Source: Mollicutes bacterium (GTDB taxonomy: Bacteria > Bacillota_I > Bacilli_A > Izemoplasmatales > Izemoplasmataceae). Taken from it: 47,467 nt of DNA. The stretch spans positions 1 through 47,467 of the forward strand of contig PULR01000014.1 of assembly GCA_003551005.1 (NCBI GenBank). Direction: 5' to 3'. Of the stretch, positions 15,412-23,936 are shown one piece after another; the stretch's first letter is position 1, and every line of letters begins with the position of its first letter. The translations under genes and the position numbers were made by a program. The notes beneath the pieces were generated by a model that was not told the origin of the DNA, did no database searches, and saw nothing but the letters and a program-made list of their open reading frames with translations.

Positions 15412-15440
15412 TTGCGCATCCGCGCCTCCCGCGATATAAT
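15412..15440 (+). promoter_or_regulatory. Sigma-A promoter of the guanine deaminase gene
   Basis: TTGCGC (15412-15417), 17-base spacer, perfect TATAAT (15435-15440). The expected transcript starts only about 14 bases before the GTG at 15461. Confidence 0.75.
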
Positions 15441-15460
15441 GGTGTGATATCCCAAAAGAG

Positions 15461-15952
15461 GTGATCGACATCGAACGCAAAGATTCGAAACGCATCATGC
15501 AGCTCGCCATCGAACGGGCAAGAGAAACCATGAACGAGGATCTCGGCGGTCCTTTCGGGGCCGCGATCATCGACGATGACGGCAATGTCCTCGCCGTCGC
15601 TTCGAACACCGTGCTCGGCGACAACGACGCGACGGCGCACGCCGAAATCAACGCCATCCGCGCCGCTTCGAAACAAAAAGGCACGCACGACCTCTCCGGC
15701 TGCACGCTCTATACGACCGGCTATCCCTGCCCGATGTGCCTCGGGGCGATCATCTGGGCGAACATCAAGGACATCGTCTACGGCTGCCGCCCCGAAGACG
15801 CCGACCGCATCGGCTTCCGCGACGATTTCATCTACGACTTCATCAAGAACGGCAGCTCCGAGCGCTCGATCCTCAAGATCGACGAGGCCGAGCGCGACGC
15901 GTGTCTCGAACTGTTCAACGAGTACGCCAGGAAAGACAAGGAAATCTACTGA
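15461..15952 (+). CDS. guaD: Guanine deaminase (cytidine deaminase-like fold)
   Basis: A 163-residue CDA-fold deaminase, similar in length to Bacillus GuaD. The zinc site is complete: HAEINAI, then PCPMCLGAI. The ending RIGFRDDFIYDFI is characteristic of guanine deaminase and not of tRNA or cytosine deaminases. It turns guanine into xanthine and ammonia, which would feed the purine operon that faces it across a shared terminator. No ATG lies in a sensible place; the frame upstream closes at 15457 or earlier. The only standard start is the GTG at 15461, which is itself part of the ribosome-site-like AGAGGTGATC. The adeC gene has the same AGGTGATCGAC before a true ATG, and here the matching triplet is ATC. 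Confidence 0.88.
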   Translation: MIDIERKDSKRIMQLAIERARETMNEDLGGPFGAAIIDDDGNVLAVASNTVLGDNDATAHAEINAIRAASKQKGTHDLSGCTLYTTGYPCPMCLGAIIWANIKDIVYGCRPEDADRIGFRDDFIYDFIKNGSSERSILKIDEAERDACLELFNEYARKDKEIY

Positions 15953-15990
15953 CGCACCGCTGAATAGGAATCACACAGCAGTGATGAAGA

Positions 15991-16020
15991 AGGCTCCCGC
16001 AAGCGGGAGCCTTTGTTGTT
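15991..16020. terminator. Terminator between guaD and the purine operon
   Basis: Perfect ten-base stem AGGCTCCCGC/GCGGGAGCCT (15991-16000 with 16003-16012) with a two-base loop. It is followed by a T-rich TTTGTTGTT on the plus side, and by CTTCTTCAT on the minus side just after the ygeW-like stop. It should end both convergent transcripts. Confidence 0.85.
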
Positions 16021-16024
16021 GGGT

Positions 16025-17008
16025 TTACTTATCGCCCATGGTGAGGGCCATGACGGCCTTGGCGGTGTGCAGGCGGTTCTCCGCCTCCTGATAGACGACC
16101 GAACGCTCGCCGTCGATGACGGAGTCCTCGACCTCGTTGCCGCGGTCGGCGGGCAGGGCGTGCATGTAGATGACGTCATCCTTTGCGAGCGCCATCCGCT
16201 CCTCGGTGCATTTCCAGTCGCGGTTGGCTTCAAGCAGGTTGTCCAGATTGACGTCCGTCTGCTTGCCCGACCAGTTGCCCCAGTTCTTGGGGATGACGAC
16301 GTCGGCGTCCTTGAAGGCTTCGTCCATGTCGTGGGTCACGGTGAAGGTGCCGCCGTTCTGCTCGGCGAGCGTTTTCGCCTTCTCGATCGCCCAGTCGGGG
16401 AGTTCATAGCCTTCCGGATGCGCGAGCACGACATCCATGCCGAAACGCGGGAAGAGCAGCGTCTGCGTGAGCGGGACGCTGATGGGCTTCTTGTGGCTGG
16501 TCGCATAAGCCCAGATGATGGAGACTTTGAGGTTCTTGGTGTCTGGTTTCGTCTCGCGGATGGTCATCAAATCCGCCAGTCCCTGCATCGGATGGTACAA
16601 ATCGCACTGCAGGTTCATCACCGGAACGGTGGCGTTGTCGGCCATCTCGCGGATGAACTGGTTGCCTTCCTGCCAGTTGCAGTTGCGACAGGCGATGGCA
16701 TGCCCGTAGGAAGAGAGGATGACGGCGGTGTCCTTGCCGGTCTCGCCGTGCGAGATCTGCATCGTCGAGGTATCGAGGAAGTTGGCATGTCCGCCCAGCT
16801 GGGCGATGCCGGCCTCCATGGAGTTGCGCGTGCGGGTCGATTGTTCGAAGAACATGAGGAAGGACGTCTTGTTCTTGAGGAAGTCGGTGACTTCGTTGTT
16901 GTGGAATTTCTCCTTGAGTTCGGCGGAGACATCAAGCAGCTTCTCGATCTGCGAGACGTCCCACTCCTGCAGGGTGACAAAATGCTTGCCTTTGTAAAGT
17001 GGTTGCAT
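16025..17008 (-). CDS. YgeW-like carbamoyltransferase
   Basis: A 327-residue member of the aspartate/ornithine carbamoyltransferase family. STRTR at 57-61 binds carbamoyl phosphate, HPMQGLAD at 139-146 and HALPADRG near 279 complete the active site. The segment SHGETGKDTAV and NLQCDLYHP follow the pattern of E. coli YgeW rather than ArgF, though YgeW is about 70 residues longer. Inference: run backwards it would phosphorolyse a carbamoyl (ureido) intermediate of purine breakdown to carbamoyl phosphate, from which a carbamate kinase elsewhere could make ATP. It is the last gene of the 17-gene operon, with AAGGAGCG ahead of the ATG. The true acceptor is not known. Confidence 0.82.
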   Translation of the reverse strand: MQPLYKGKHFVTLQEWDVSQIEKLLDVSAELKEKFHNNEVTDFLKNKTSFLMFFEQSTRTRNSMEAGIAQLGGHANFLDTSTMQISHGETGKDTAVILSSYGHAIACRNCNWQEGNQFIREMADNATVPVMNLQCDLYHPMQGLADLMTIRETKPDTKNLKVSIIWAYATSHKKPISVPLTQTLLFPRFGMDVVLAHPEGYELPDWAIEKAKTLAEQNGGTFTVTHDMDEAFKDADVVIPKNWGNWSGKQTDVNLDNLLEANRDWKCTEERMALAKDDVIYMHALPADRGNEVEDSVIDGERSVVYQEAENRLHTAKAVMALTMGDK

Positions 17009-17034
17009 GGTTTGGTTCGCTCCTTTTCAGTATT

Positions 17035-18246
17035 TTATTTGTCGAGTCGTTTCAGATATTGACCGGGAATCACCGCATACATCGCGGCGGCTGCCACAAG
17101 ATGGTCCTTGCGGGTCTTCTCGTTGGGTGCGTGGGCCTCTTCTTCAAAGCCGGGACCGAAGCCGATGGTGGGGATGTCGTAGCGGCCCATGATGGAGACG
17201 GCGTTCGTCGAGAAGGTCCACTTGTCGACGAGCGGCTTCGAGCCCCAGAGGTTCTCATAGGCATCCACGAGCGTCTGGGTGGCGATGTGGTCCTCATCGA
17301 GGACCCAGCTCGGGAAATAGGCGTCCTGCGGATAGACGAGGCCGGTGTAGGAGGGTTCGCGGTATTCGTACATCTCGACCGTCGCCCCGTATTTCCTGAC
17401 CGAAGGCAGCGAGCGGATCTCTTCAAGCGCGCCTTCGTGGCTCTCACCGGCGGTGAGGCGGCGGTCCACCGACACGCTGCAGCCATCCGCGACGGCGCAA
17501 CGCGAGGGCGAGGAGGAGAAAATCTCGCTGACTGTGAGCGTCCCCTTGCCGAGGAAGGCATCGTCCTTGAGATTGCCCGCGAGCTCTTCGAGCTCGCTGA
17601 GGATCGGCCCCATCTTGAAGATGGCGTTGTCCCCGCGCTCAGGGGCGCTTCCGTGACAGCTCACGCCATGCGTGGAGACCTTGATCTCCATCCGGCCGCG
17701 ATGGCCGCGATAGACGTTGAGCGAGGTGGGTTCGGTGATGACGACGAACTCGGGCCGTACGCCGAGCTCTTCGATGATGTAGACCCAGGGGAGCCCGTCG
17801 CAGTCCTCCTCCTGCACGGTTCCTGTCACGAGCAGCGTGTAGTCGTCCTCGAGGCCGAGGTCCTTGATGACTTTCCCGGCGTAGACCATCGAGGCCATGC
17901 CGCCTTCCTGGTCGCTGGTGCCGCGGCCGCCGATCTCTTCGTCGGTCTCGTAGCCTTCGAAGGGGTCGAAGTCCCAGTTGTCGCGGTCGCCGACGCCGAC
18001 GGTGTCGATGTGGGCGTCCATGGCGATGAGGTGCTTGCCGCTACCGATGGTGCCGTGGATGTTGCCCATCTTGTCGATCTCGATCTTGTCGAAGCCGACG
18101 GCCTCCATTTCCTGCTTGATGCGCTGGATGACTTCCCCCTCCTCGCCGCCTTCACTCGGCAGGCGGACCATGTCGCGCAGGAAGCGGGTCATATCCTGTT
18201 CATACTCCTGTGCTTTTTTCAATACAGTTTCGAATGGAATATCCAT
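17035..18246 (-). CDS. ygeY: YgeY-family M20 metallohydrolase
   Basis: A 403-residue M20-type amidohydrolase, the same length as E. coli YgeY. Metal ligands are visible: His79-Ile-Asp81, Asp112 in GTSDQEGG, the general base pair Glu146-Glu147 in VQEEDCDG, and the dimerisation-domain stretch [12 protein letters not shown] with HGSAPERG. The ATG at 18246 has GGAGGAACG upstream; a TTG two codons earlier is less likely. YgeY proteins occur in selenium-linked and purine-degradation clusters and are thought to cut an amide in a late open-chain intermediate. Adjacent genes are a PLP enzyme and a carbamoyltransferase, which fits that late role. Confidence 0.9.
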   Translation of the reverse strand: MDIPFETVLKKAQEYEQDMTRFLRDMVRLPSEGGEEGEVIQRIKQEMEAVGFDKIEIDKMGNIHGTIGSGKHLIAMDAHIDTVGVGDRDNWDFDPFEGYETDEEIGGRGTSDQEGGMASMVYAGKVIKDLGLEDDYTLLVTGTVQEEDCDGLPWVYIIEELGVRPEFVVITEPTSLNVYRGHRGRMEIKVSTHGVSCHGSAPERGDNAIFKMGPILSELEELAGNLKDDAFLGKGTLTVSEIFSSSPSRCAVADGCSVSVDRRLTAGESHEGALEEIRSLPSVRKYGATVEMYEYREPSYTGLVYPQDAYFPSWVLDEDHIATQTLVDAYENLWGSKPLVDKWTFSTNAVSIMGRYDIPTIGFGPGFEEEAHAPNEKTRKDHLVAAAAMYAVIPGQYLKRLDK

Positions 18247-18248
18247 AA

Positions 18249-19634
18249 TCAATCGTTCCTCCTTTTAGATTCAATCTGTTCACGGTACTGCTGGATCTTC
18301 TCGTTGTATTCGAAGACGCGTTCGTATTCTCTCTCCCAGAACTCCTGGCTTTTCATGGTGTCGAGATACTCCTGCTCATAGCCGAACTTGAGCCAGTCGT
18401 CCTCTTTTTGCTTGAAGAGACGCTGCTTGCTTTGTTCATCGCGGGTGTCCTCGATGTAATCGGTGCCGGCCCGCATGAAGATGTCGCGGAACCAGCGGCG
18501 CTGGACGGTCGCACCGGTCTCGAGATAGCGGCGCTCGAGATCCTCGAGGACGCTTTCGTAGCGGTCGAAGCCATCCGTCGCGACGGTGACGACGTTCTCC
18601 TCGGGACCGAGCTTCAGATGCTTCGCCATCTTGATTGCACCGAGGATGTTGGCGACGCCGCTGACGCCGAATGCCTCGCGCAAAGCTTCGGCGGCTTCCC
18701 TCGGGACACCGTGCTCCACAAGCACATCCGTGCCGTCGTGGATGATCTTCAGACCGCGGACCGCGTCGTCATCGGGAATCAAGGCGATGAAGTCGGTCGT
18801 CAGCACGTTGTGGATCAGGGTGCACATCTTGTCGCCGACGCCTTCGATGCGATGCTGGCCGCGACCCCCGTCCATGAGCGTCGAGCATTCATACGGCTCG
18901 AGCGCAACGGTCTTGGATTCGGGGAACGCCTTCTTGATCTGATCGCCCGCCGCGAGCGTGCCGGCGCTGCCGGGGGCGGCGGCGAAACACGCGACGCGGC
19001 CGTTACCGACGTCCTTGGTCGCCTCAAGAGCGCTGTTGCCGGTGACGTAGCGATGGAACCGGTAGTTCGGCATCAGCTCGAACTGCGCGAGCGAGTAGTT
19101 CTTCTCCTGTTTGGCGAGTTCGTGCGTCTTCTCGAGCGTGAGGATGACGTCGGATTCGGTGCCCGGCGTCAAGTCCAGCTTCGCCCCATACCCCTGGATG
19201 CGGTCGTAGCGTTCCTTGCTCATGTTATCCGGCATGATGATGGTTGAATCGAAGCCCATCAGGTTGGTGATGTAGGCGACGCCGATGCCGAAATTGCCGG
19301 TCGACGGCCCGAGGATGTCGTGGTAACCCGGTTTGAGAGTGCCGTCGACAACGCCCTCGATCAACGTCGAATAAGCCGGACCGACTTTGTGCGAACCGCT
19401 CGGGAAATGGTTGCCGAGCAGCACGACGATGTTGGCGTCAACGCCGGTCATGGCCTTGGGCAGGACGACGCGGTTGACCCGGCCATCGTCTTTGCGCCAG
19501 GAGATGTTGAAAAGGTTCATGGGGTCCAGTTCGTCTTTTCTGGCCTCGCGGGCCTGCCTGCGAAGCTCCTCCGACAACGTCTCCGGTCGGAGCATCTCCT
19601 CGTATGTCGGCCCGTAGGGATAGTAATTCTTCAT
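18249..19634 (-). CDS. PLP fold-type II enzyme (cysteine synthase/TrpB-like) at the YgeX position
   Basis: A 461-residue PLP enzyme of fold type II. The cofactor lysine should be Lys83 in [10 protein letters not shown]; the substrate-binding Asn/Gly stretch reads [14 protein letters not shown] and the phosphate-binding glycines are in [11 protein letters not shown]. In E. coli this operon position is held by YgeX, diaminopropionate ammonia-lyase, but YgeX has a different lysine region (AFKMLGGAY), so this is not a plain YgeX. A helical charged C-terminal extension (about 375-461) is longer than in typical relatives. It overlaps the preceding gene by one base (TAATG). Beta-elimination or substitution on an amino acid derived from the purine ring is an inference. 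Confidence 0.75.
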   Translation of the reverse strand: MKNYYPYGPTYEEMLRPETLSEELRRQAREARKDELDPMNLFNISWRKDDGRVNRVVLPKAMTGVDANIVVLLGNHFPSGSHKVGPAYSTLIEGVVDGTLKPGYHDILGPSTGNFGIGVAYITNLMGFDSTIIMPDNMSKERYDRIQGYGAKLDLTPGTESDVILTLEKTHELAKQEKNYSLAQFELMPNYRFHRYVTGNSALEATKDVGNGRVACFAAAPGSAGTLAAGDQIKKAFPESKTVALEPYECSTLMDGGRGQHRIEGVGDKMCTLIHNVLTTDFIALIPDDDAVRGLKIIHDGTDVLVEHGVPREAAEALREAFGVSGVANILGAIKMAKHLKLGPEENVVTVATDGFDRYESVLEDLERRYLETGATVQRRWFRDIFMRAGTDYIEDTRDEQSKQRLFKQKEDDWLKFGYEQEYLDTMKSQEFWEREYERVFEYNEKIQQYREQIESKRRND

Positions 19635-20890
19635 TATTCTGTGTCCTCCTTGTCATGTGTGTGCTTCAGATGCGCCTTGAGCGCATCCAGATCCGGCGGC
19701 AGTTTCGTGGGCGGCGGCAGCTTCGTCTTTGCCGTGTCCGGATCCTTGAGCCCGTTGCCCGTGACAATCACGGCAATCCGCGCCGCTTTGTCAATCACAC
19801 CGTCCCTGCGCGCGCGAATGGCGCCGGCCAAGGAAGCGGCGGCCGCCGGTTCGGCGAAGATGCCCTCCCGGGCGCCGAGCGTTTGCATGGCTTGGATGAT
19901 TTCCTCATCGGTGACGGTGACCCATTCGCCGTCGCTCTCGCGGACGGCGCGCAGAGCCTTTTTCGGATTGCGCGGGATGCCGACGGCGATGCTGTCGGCG
20001 AGGGTCCGCTCTTCGCATTCGATTAACTCCCCGCCACAGGCGGCCGCATCGACGAACGGCCGGCAGCCTTCGGCCTGAACCCCGACGATGCGGGGAATCC
20101 GTTCGATCAGGCCAAGCTGCAACAAGTCATAGAAGCCTTTGTAGACACCGCCGATGGTGCAGCCGTCACCGACGCTCACCACGACGTAATCCGGGACGTC
20201 GAAAGCAAGCTGTTCGGCAATCTCGAGGGCGACGGTCTTCTTGCCCTCGACCATGTGGGGATTGATCGCCGCGTTGCGATTATACCAGCCGAATGTCTCG
20301 ATAGCGGCTTTGGAGAGGTTGAAGGCGTCCTTGTAATCGCCTTCGACGCTGATGACCTCGGCCCCGTAGGCGGCCAGCTGGGTCAGCTTGCCCGAAGGTG
20401 CGCGCTCGGGGACGAAGATGAAGGCTTCAAGCCCGAGCCTGGCGGCGTTGCCCGCTAGACTCGAGGCGGCGTTGCCCGTCGAGGAGCAGGCGATGTTGCG
20501 ATGCCCCTCCTCGTCCGCCTTCAAGACCGCGATTGCGGATGCGCGGTCCTTGAGGGAACCGGTCGGATTCACGCCGTCGTCCTTGAGATAGAGCTTCGCG
20601 ACGTCGATCTCCCCGGCGAGCCGCAAGGAATCATAAAGCGGCGTCCAGCCGACGGCGAGCGATTCACCCGCCCGGTCGCCGGAGACGCTCATCAATGGTA
20701 GATAGCGCCACATCGAACGCTCCGTACAGGAGTCGAAATAGGCGGCATCGACCTGCTTGCGCATGGTGTCGTAGTCGTAGATGACATCGAGGATGCCCTT
20801 TTCCCCGCAGGCGGGACAGGTGAGATGCGTCGAGGTCTTCTCGTAAGCCGCCCCGCAGAGCGTGCAGGCATAATGGCTGACATGCTCCAC
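19634..20890 (-). CDS. Threonine synthase-like PLP enzyme with N-terminal zinc ribbon
   Basis: A 418-residue fold-type II PLP enzyme. The N-terminus has a zinc ribbon (Cys9, Cys12, Cys25, Cys28), seen in threonine synthase, cysteate synthase and relatives. The PLP lysine is in NPTGSLKDRAS, followed by CSSTGNAASSLAG and a glycine loop near VSVGDGCTIGG. The start is a GTG at 20890, one base after the adeC stop; the longer frame lies inside adeC. A role in threonine synthesis is unlikely because no other threonine gene is near and it is embedded in a purine operon. It may act in tandem with the next PLP enzyme, which it overlaps by one base. The reaction is unknown. Confidence 0.78.
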   Translation of the reverse strand: MEHVSHYACTLCGAAYEKTSTHLTCPACGEKGILDVIYDYDTMRKQVDAAYFDSCTERSMWRYLPLMSVSGDRAGESLAVGWTPLYDSLRLAGEIDVAKLYLKDDGVNPTGSLKDRASAIAVLKADEEGHRNIACSSTGNAASSLAGNAARLGLEAFIFVPERAPSGKLTQLAAYGAEVISVEGDYKDAFNLSKAAIETFGWYNRNAAINPHMVEGKKTVALEIAEQLAFDVPDYVVVSVGDGCTIGGVYKGFYDLLQLGLIERIPRIVGVQAEGCRPFVDAAACGGELIECEERTLADSIAVGIPRNPKKALRAVRESDGEWVTVTDEEIIQAMQTLGAREGIFAEPAAAASLAGAIRARRDGVIDKAARIAVIVTGNGLKDPDTAKTKLPPPTKLPPDLDALKAHLKHTHDKEDTE

Positions 20891-20891
20891 A

Positions 20892-22616
20892 TCAATCGCC
20901 CCCCGCTTCGGCTTCGATGGCCACATTCGAGAAGGTGCGCACATCAAACAGGCCGTTGTCGGTGAGCTTCAAGTCCGGAATGACGGGCAGCGAGAGGAAC
21001 GCCAGGCTGATGAAGGGGTCGTCGATGGTCTTTGAGAGACCCATCCCGCGGACCTTGCCTTTCATCCGTTCAAGCGTCTGCGCGACAACCTTCGACGGTT
21101 TCGTGCTCATGATGCCGGCGACATCGAGACGCAGATAATCGTCGACAACGCCTTCCTTCGCAAGCACGATGCCTCCCTGGATTTCGACAATCTTCTCCAT
21201 CGCGGCACGCATCGACGCATCATCATCGCCCACGACGACGAGGTTGTGGGAGTCATGCGCAATCGTCATCGCGATGGCGCCGCCTTGGAATCCGAACCCG
21301 CGTACCAATCCGAGACCGTAGTTGTTCGTCCCGTGATGGCGCTCGATGACGGCGAGCTTGAGCCGGTCCTGCGAAGGATCGTGTACATAGGTTCCCTCCT
21401 CGACGTTGACCGTCTCGATGAGGCACCGGGTGGTGATATTCTTCTCGATGAGGCCGATGACTTTCACCCGCTCTTGTTGCAACCGCAGGGTGAAATCGAT
21501 GGCCGCGGGGTCGACGTGCACCGTGTCGCGCACAGCTTCGCCCACCTCCCGCGGCACCTTGAACAACGGCTCTCCATCCTGAGCGACCCGGCGGCCCTCC
21601 TTGTAGACGAGCCGGGGTTCGATGCGCTCCAGACTGTCGAAGACGATGAAGTCCGCCTTGCGGCCCGGGGCGATGGCGCCGTGGCGATCCAATCCATAAG
21701 CATTCGCCGCGTTGAGCGTCGCCATGCGGATGGCCACTAAGGGGGGGACGCCCGCCTCGATCGCGAGGTTGACGTTGTAGTTGATGTGTCCTTCGGCGCG
21801 GATGTCCTCGGGATGCTTATCATCCGTGCAGAAGAGCAGCCGGTCGCTCCATTGCGGATCGAATCCCTCAAGCAGCGTCCGGACGTTGCGCGTGGCCGAG
21901 CCTTCCCTCAGATGCACGTACATGCCCCGCTTGATTCGCTCAAGCAGCTCCTCGACGGTGCTGCATTCGTGGTCCGTCTGCACGCCTGCCGCGACGTAGG
22001 CGTTCAAGTCGTTGCCGAGCACGCCCGGCGCATGTCCGTCAATCGGGGCGGGCTGCATCGCGCGGATCTTGCCGTGGATGTCGTCATCCCCCTCGAGCAC
22101 GCCGGGGTAGTTCATCACTTCACCGAGGCCGAGGACACCCGGCTCCTTCGCGAGGGTCCGGATGTCCTCGACGCCGATCGTGGCGCCGGCGGTCTCGAAT
22201 TCGGTCGCGGGGACGCTTGAGGGGATCATCATGTAGACTTCCAGCGGTGCCTTTTTTGCATTCTCAAGCATGTAGCGGATGCCGTCCGCCCCGGAGACGT
22301 TGGCAATCTCGTGCGGGTCGGCGATGATAGTCGTCGTTCCCTTGGGCAAAATAACAGCGGAGAACTGGGCGGGGGTGACCATCGAGGACTCGATGTGGAC
22401 GTGCCCGTCGATGAATCCCGGGGCGAGATAGGCGCCGGCAAGGTCGATCTCCTCTTTGCCTGAATACTCGCCGACGCCAAGGATGACGCCGTCCTCTACA
22501 GCCACGTCCGCACGCTCGATCTCAAGGGTGAAGACGTTGACGACGCGGGCGTTCTTGAGCACCACTTCGGCGGGATGCCGTCCTCGGGCGATAGTCATCT
22601 TGTGTCTGTCGTTCAT
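20892..22616 (-). CDS. adeC: Adenine deaminase
   Basis: A 574-residue amidohydrolase of the AdeC/AdeA type that converts adenine to hypoxanthine and ammonia. Motifs: GFIDGHVHIESSMV with the metal HxH pair, IADPHEIANV, the DGHAPG loop and FCTDDKHPEDI, all specific to bacterial adenine deaminase; the C-terminal domain has MTIAHDSHNLVVVG. It starts at the ATG at 22616, preceded by AAGGTGATCGAC. It is followed one base later by a PLP enzyme. Its presence in the operon shows that adenine, as well as guanine and oxopurines, is meant to enter the pathway. Confidence 0.95.
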   Translation of the reverse strand: MNDRHKMTIARGRHPAEVVLKNARVVNVFTLEIERADVAVEDGVILGVGEYSGKEEIDLAGAYLAPGFIDGHVHIESSMVTPAQFSAVILPKGTTTIIADPHEIANVSGADGIRYMLENAKKAPLEVYMMIPSSVPATEFETAGATIGVEDIRTLAKEPGVLGLGEVMNYPGVLEGDDDIHGKIRAMQPAPIDGHAPGVLGNDLNAYVAAGVQTDHECSTVEELLERIKRGMYVHLREGSATRNVRTLLEGFDPQWSDRLLFCTDDKHPEDIRAEGHINYNVNLAIEAGVPPLVAIRMATLNAANAYGLDRHGAIAPGRKADFIVFDSLERIEPRLVYKEGRRVAQDGEPLFKVPREVGEAVRDTVHVDPAAIDFTLRLQQERVKVIGLIEKNITTRCLIETVNVEEGTYVHDPSQDRLKLAVIERHHGTNNYGLGLVRGFGFQGGAIAMTIAHDSHNLVVVGDDDASMRAAMEKIVEIQGGIVLAKEGVVDDYLRLDVAGIMSTKPSKVVAQTLERMKGKVRGMGLSKTIDDPFISLAFLSLPVIPDLKLTDNGLFDVRTFSNVAIEAEAGGD

Positions 22617-22629
22617 GTCGATCACCTTC

Positions 22630-23469
22630 TCACAAGGAATGGATGTAGTCTTCGATCAGGTTCAAGGCTACCTGACGACGATACGTCGCTGTCGACCGCT
22701 GATCGTCGATGGGGCGCACGTAGGGGGCGTATGCTTCGCGGATCTCCTGCGAGCGGGCTTTGAGGTCGGCGGCGGTCAGCCCCTGGTATTGTGCCTCGAT
22801 CTCGCGGCGGCGCACGACGGTGGTGTTGACCGCGCCGAGAGCGAGCCGCAGGTCCTTGATGACGTCGCCATCAAAGGCGGCGGCGCCGAGGAAAGAAACT
22901 TTCGAGATGGCGTCGGCCTTGCGGCCGCCGACCTTCTTGAAGCGTTCCGAATCGAAGTCTTCAAGCGGTATCCTGATCTCGCGGATCATCTCGCCGTCTT
23001 CGAACGCGGTGCGCCCGGGGCCGGTGATGGCCTCTTCGATGGGAATTTCGCGCGTCGCATCGGCGCTGTCCAATACGACGCGTGCATCGAGGGCGTAGAG
23101 GACAAGCACGCCATCGGCCGCGGGGGAGGCGTTGCCGATGTTGCCCGCGAGGGTCGCGACCCGGCGCAGGCCGGGTGAGGCCAGCAGGGCGATGCAGCGC
23201 TTGAGGGCCGAAGGGGTGTCGGGGTGGCGTTCAAGCATGTCGTAGCTTGCCAGCGCGCCCACATGAAGCATGTCCCCTTCGCGTTCGATATAGCGGAGCT
23301 CTTCCAGGTTGTAGACATAGAGCGTGTCCTTCTTGAAGGCGACCGGTGTCTCGCTCCACGCGCGGTTTTGGACCATGAGGTCCGTTCCGCCCGCGAGGAT
23401 ATGAAGACTGCCACTCTTGAGGTGCTCGAGCGCCTCGCGGTAGGTCTTGGGAATGATATGCCTCACCAT
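22630..23469 (-). CDS. Molybdenum hydroxylase FAD-binding subunit (second set)
   Basis: A 279-residue FAD subunit of the xanthine dehydrogenase family (E. coli XdhB/YgfM-like). The FAD pyrophosphate motifs are AGGTDLMVQ (about 27-35) and TLAGNIGNASPAAD (about 104-117), followed by the C-terminal CO dehydrogenase flavoprotein domain with the LALGAVNTTVVR stretch. It passes electrons from the 2Fe-2S subunit to NAD or another acceptor. The ATG at 23469 lies inside the end of the 2Fe-2S gene, with AAGGTGAAGG upstream. Together with the next two genes it makes a complete three-part hydroxylase. Confidence 0.92.
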   Translation of the reverse strand: MVRHIIPKTYREALEHLKSGSLHILAGGTDLMVQNRAWSETPVAFKKDTLYVYNLEELRYIEREGDMLHVGALASYDMLERHPDTPSALKRCIALLASPGLRRVATLAGNIGNASPAADGVLVLYALDARVVLDSADATREIPIEEAITGPGRTAFEDGEMIREIRIPLEDFDSERFKKVGGRKADAISKVSFLGAAAFDGDVIKDLRLALGAVNTTVVRRREIEAQYQGLTAADLKARSQEIREAYAPYVRPIDDQRSTATYRRQVALNLIEDYIHSL

Positions 23470-23936
23470 AATCCTTCACCTTCCTTCGCGGCGCGGCGAA
23501 TGGCGGCGATGATCATGTTATAGCCGGTGCAGCGGCACAGATTTCCCGCCAGGCCGTGCCGGATCTCCTCGTCGGTGGGGTCGGGGTTTTCTCTGAGCAT
23601 GCTCTCCGCGGCGATCATCATCCCGGGGGTGCAGATGCCGCACTGGACCGCGCCCTCTTCGATAAAGGCCTTCTCGAGCATCTGATAGCGCTCGGTCATG
23701 CGATAGCCTTCGATCGTGACCACATCACGACCATCGACGCTCGCCAGCGGCAAGAGACAGGAATTGACGATGTGGCCATCGAGCAGGATGGCGCACGCGC
23801 CGCATTCACCTTCGCCGCAGCCTTCCTTCGCACCGGTATGGTTGAGCTTCTCGCGGAGCACATCGAGGAAGCGCAGATTCGGTTCCTCGCGCAGTGTGAT
23901 GCGTTCGCCGTTGAGTGTGAACGTGATATCAGCCAT
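23463..23936 (-). CDS. Molybdenum hydroxylase 2Fe-2S subunit (second set)
   Basis: A 157-residue two-domain iron-sulfur subunit. The plant-type ferredoxin cluster is bound by Cys40, Cys45, Cys48 and Cys60 (CGEGECGAC); the second cluster by Cys99, Cys102, Cys134 and Cys136 (CGIC and CRC). Both sets are complete. It carries electrons from the molybdenum centre to the FAD subunit. It overlaps its partners on both sides (8 bases with the Mo subunit, 7 with the FAD subunit), consistent with fixed-ratio synthesis. Confidence 0.95.
   Translation of the reverse strand: MADITFTLNGERITLREEPNLRFLDVLREKLNHTGAKEGCGEGECGACAILLDGHIVNSCLLPLASVDGRDVVTIEGYRMTERYQMLEKAFIEEGAVQCGICTPGMMIAAESMLRENPDPTDEEIRHGLAGNLCRCTGYNMIIAAIRRAAKEGEGLW

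Noticed and set aside
18249-19634. Calling this gene ygeX (diaminopropionate ammonia-lyase) from its place beside ygeY.
   Set aside because: Its PLP lysine region (PSGSHK) and glycine loops do not fit YgeX, so only the fold family is claimed.
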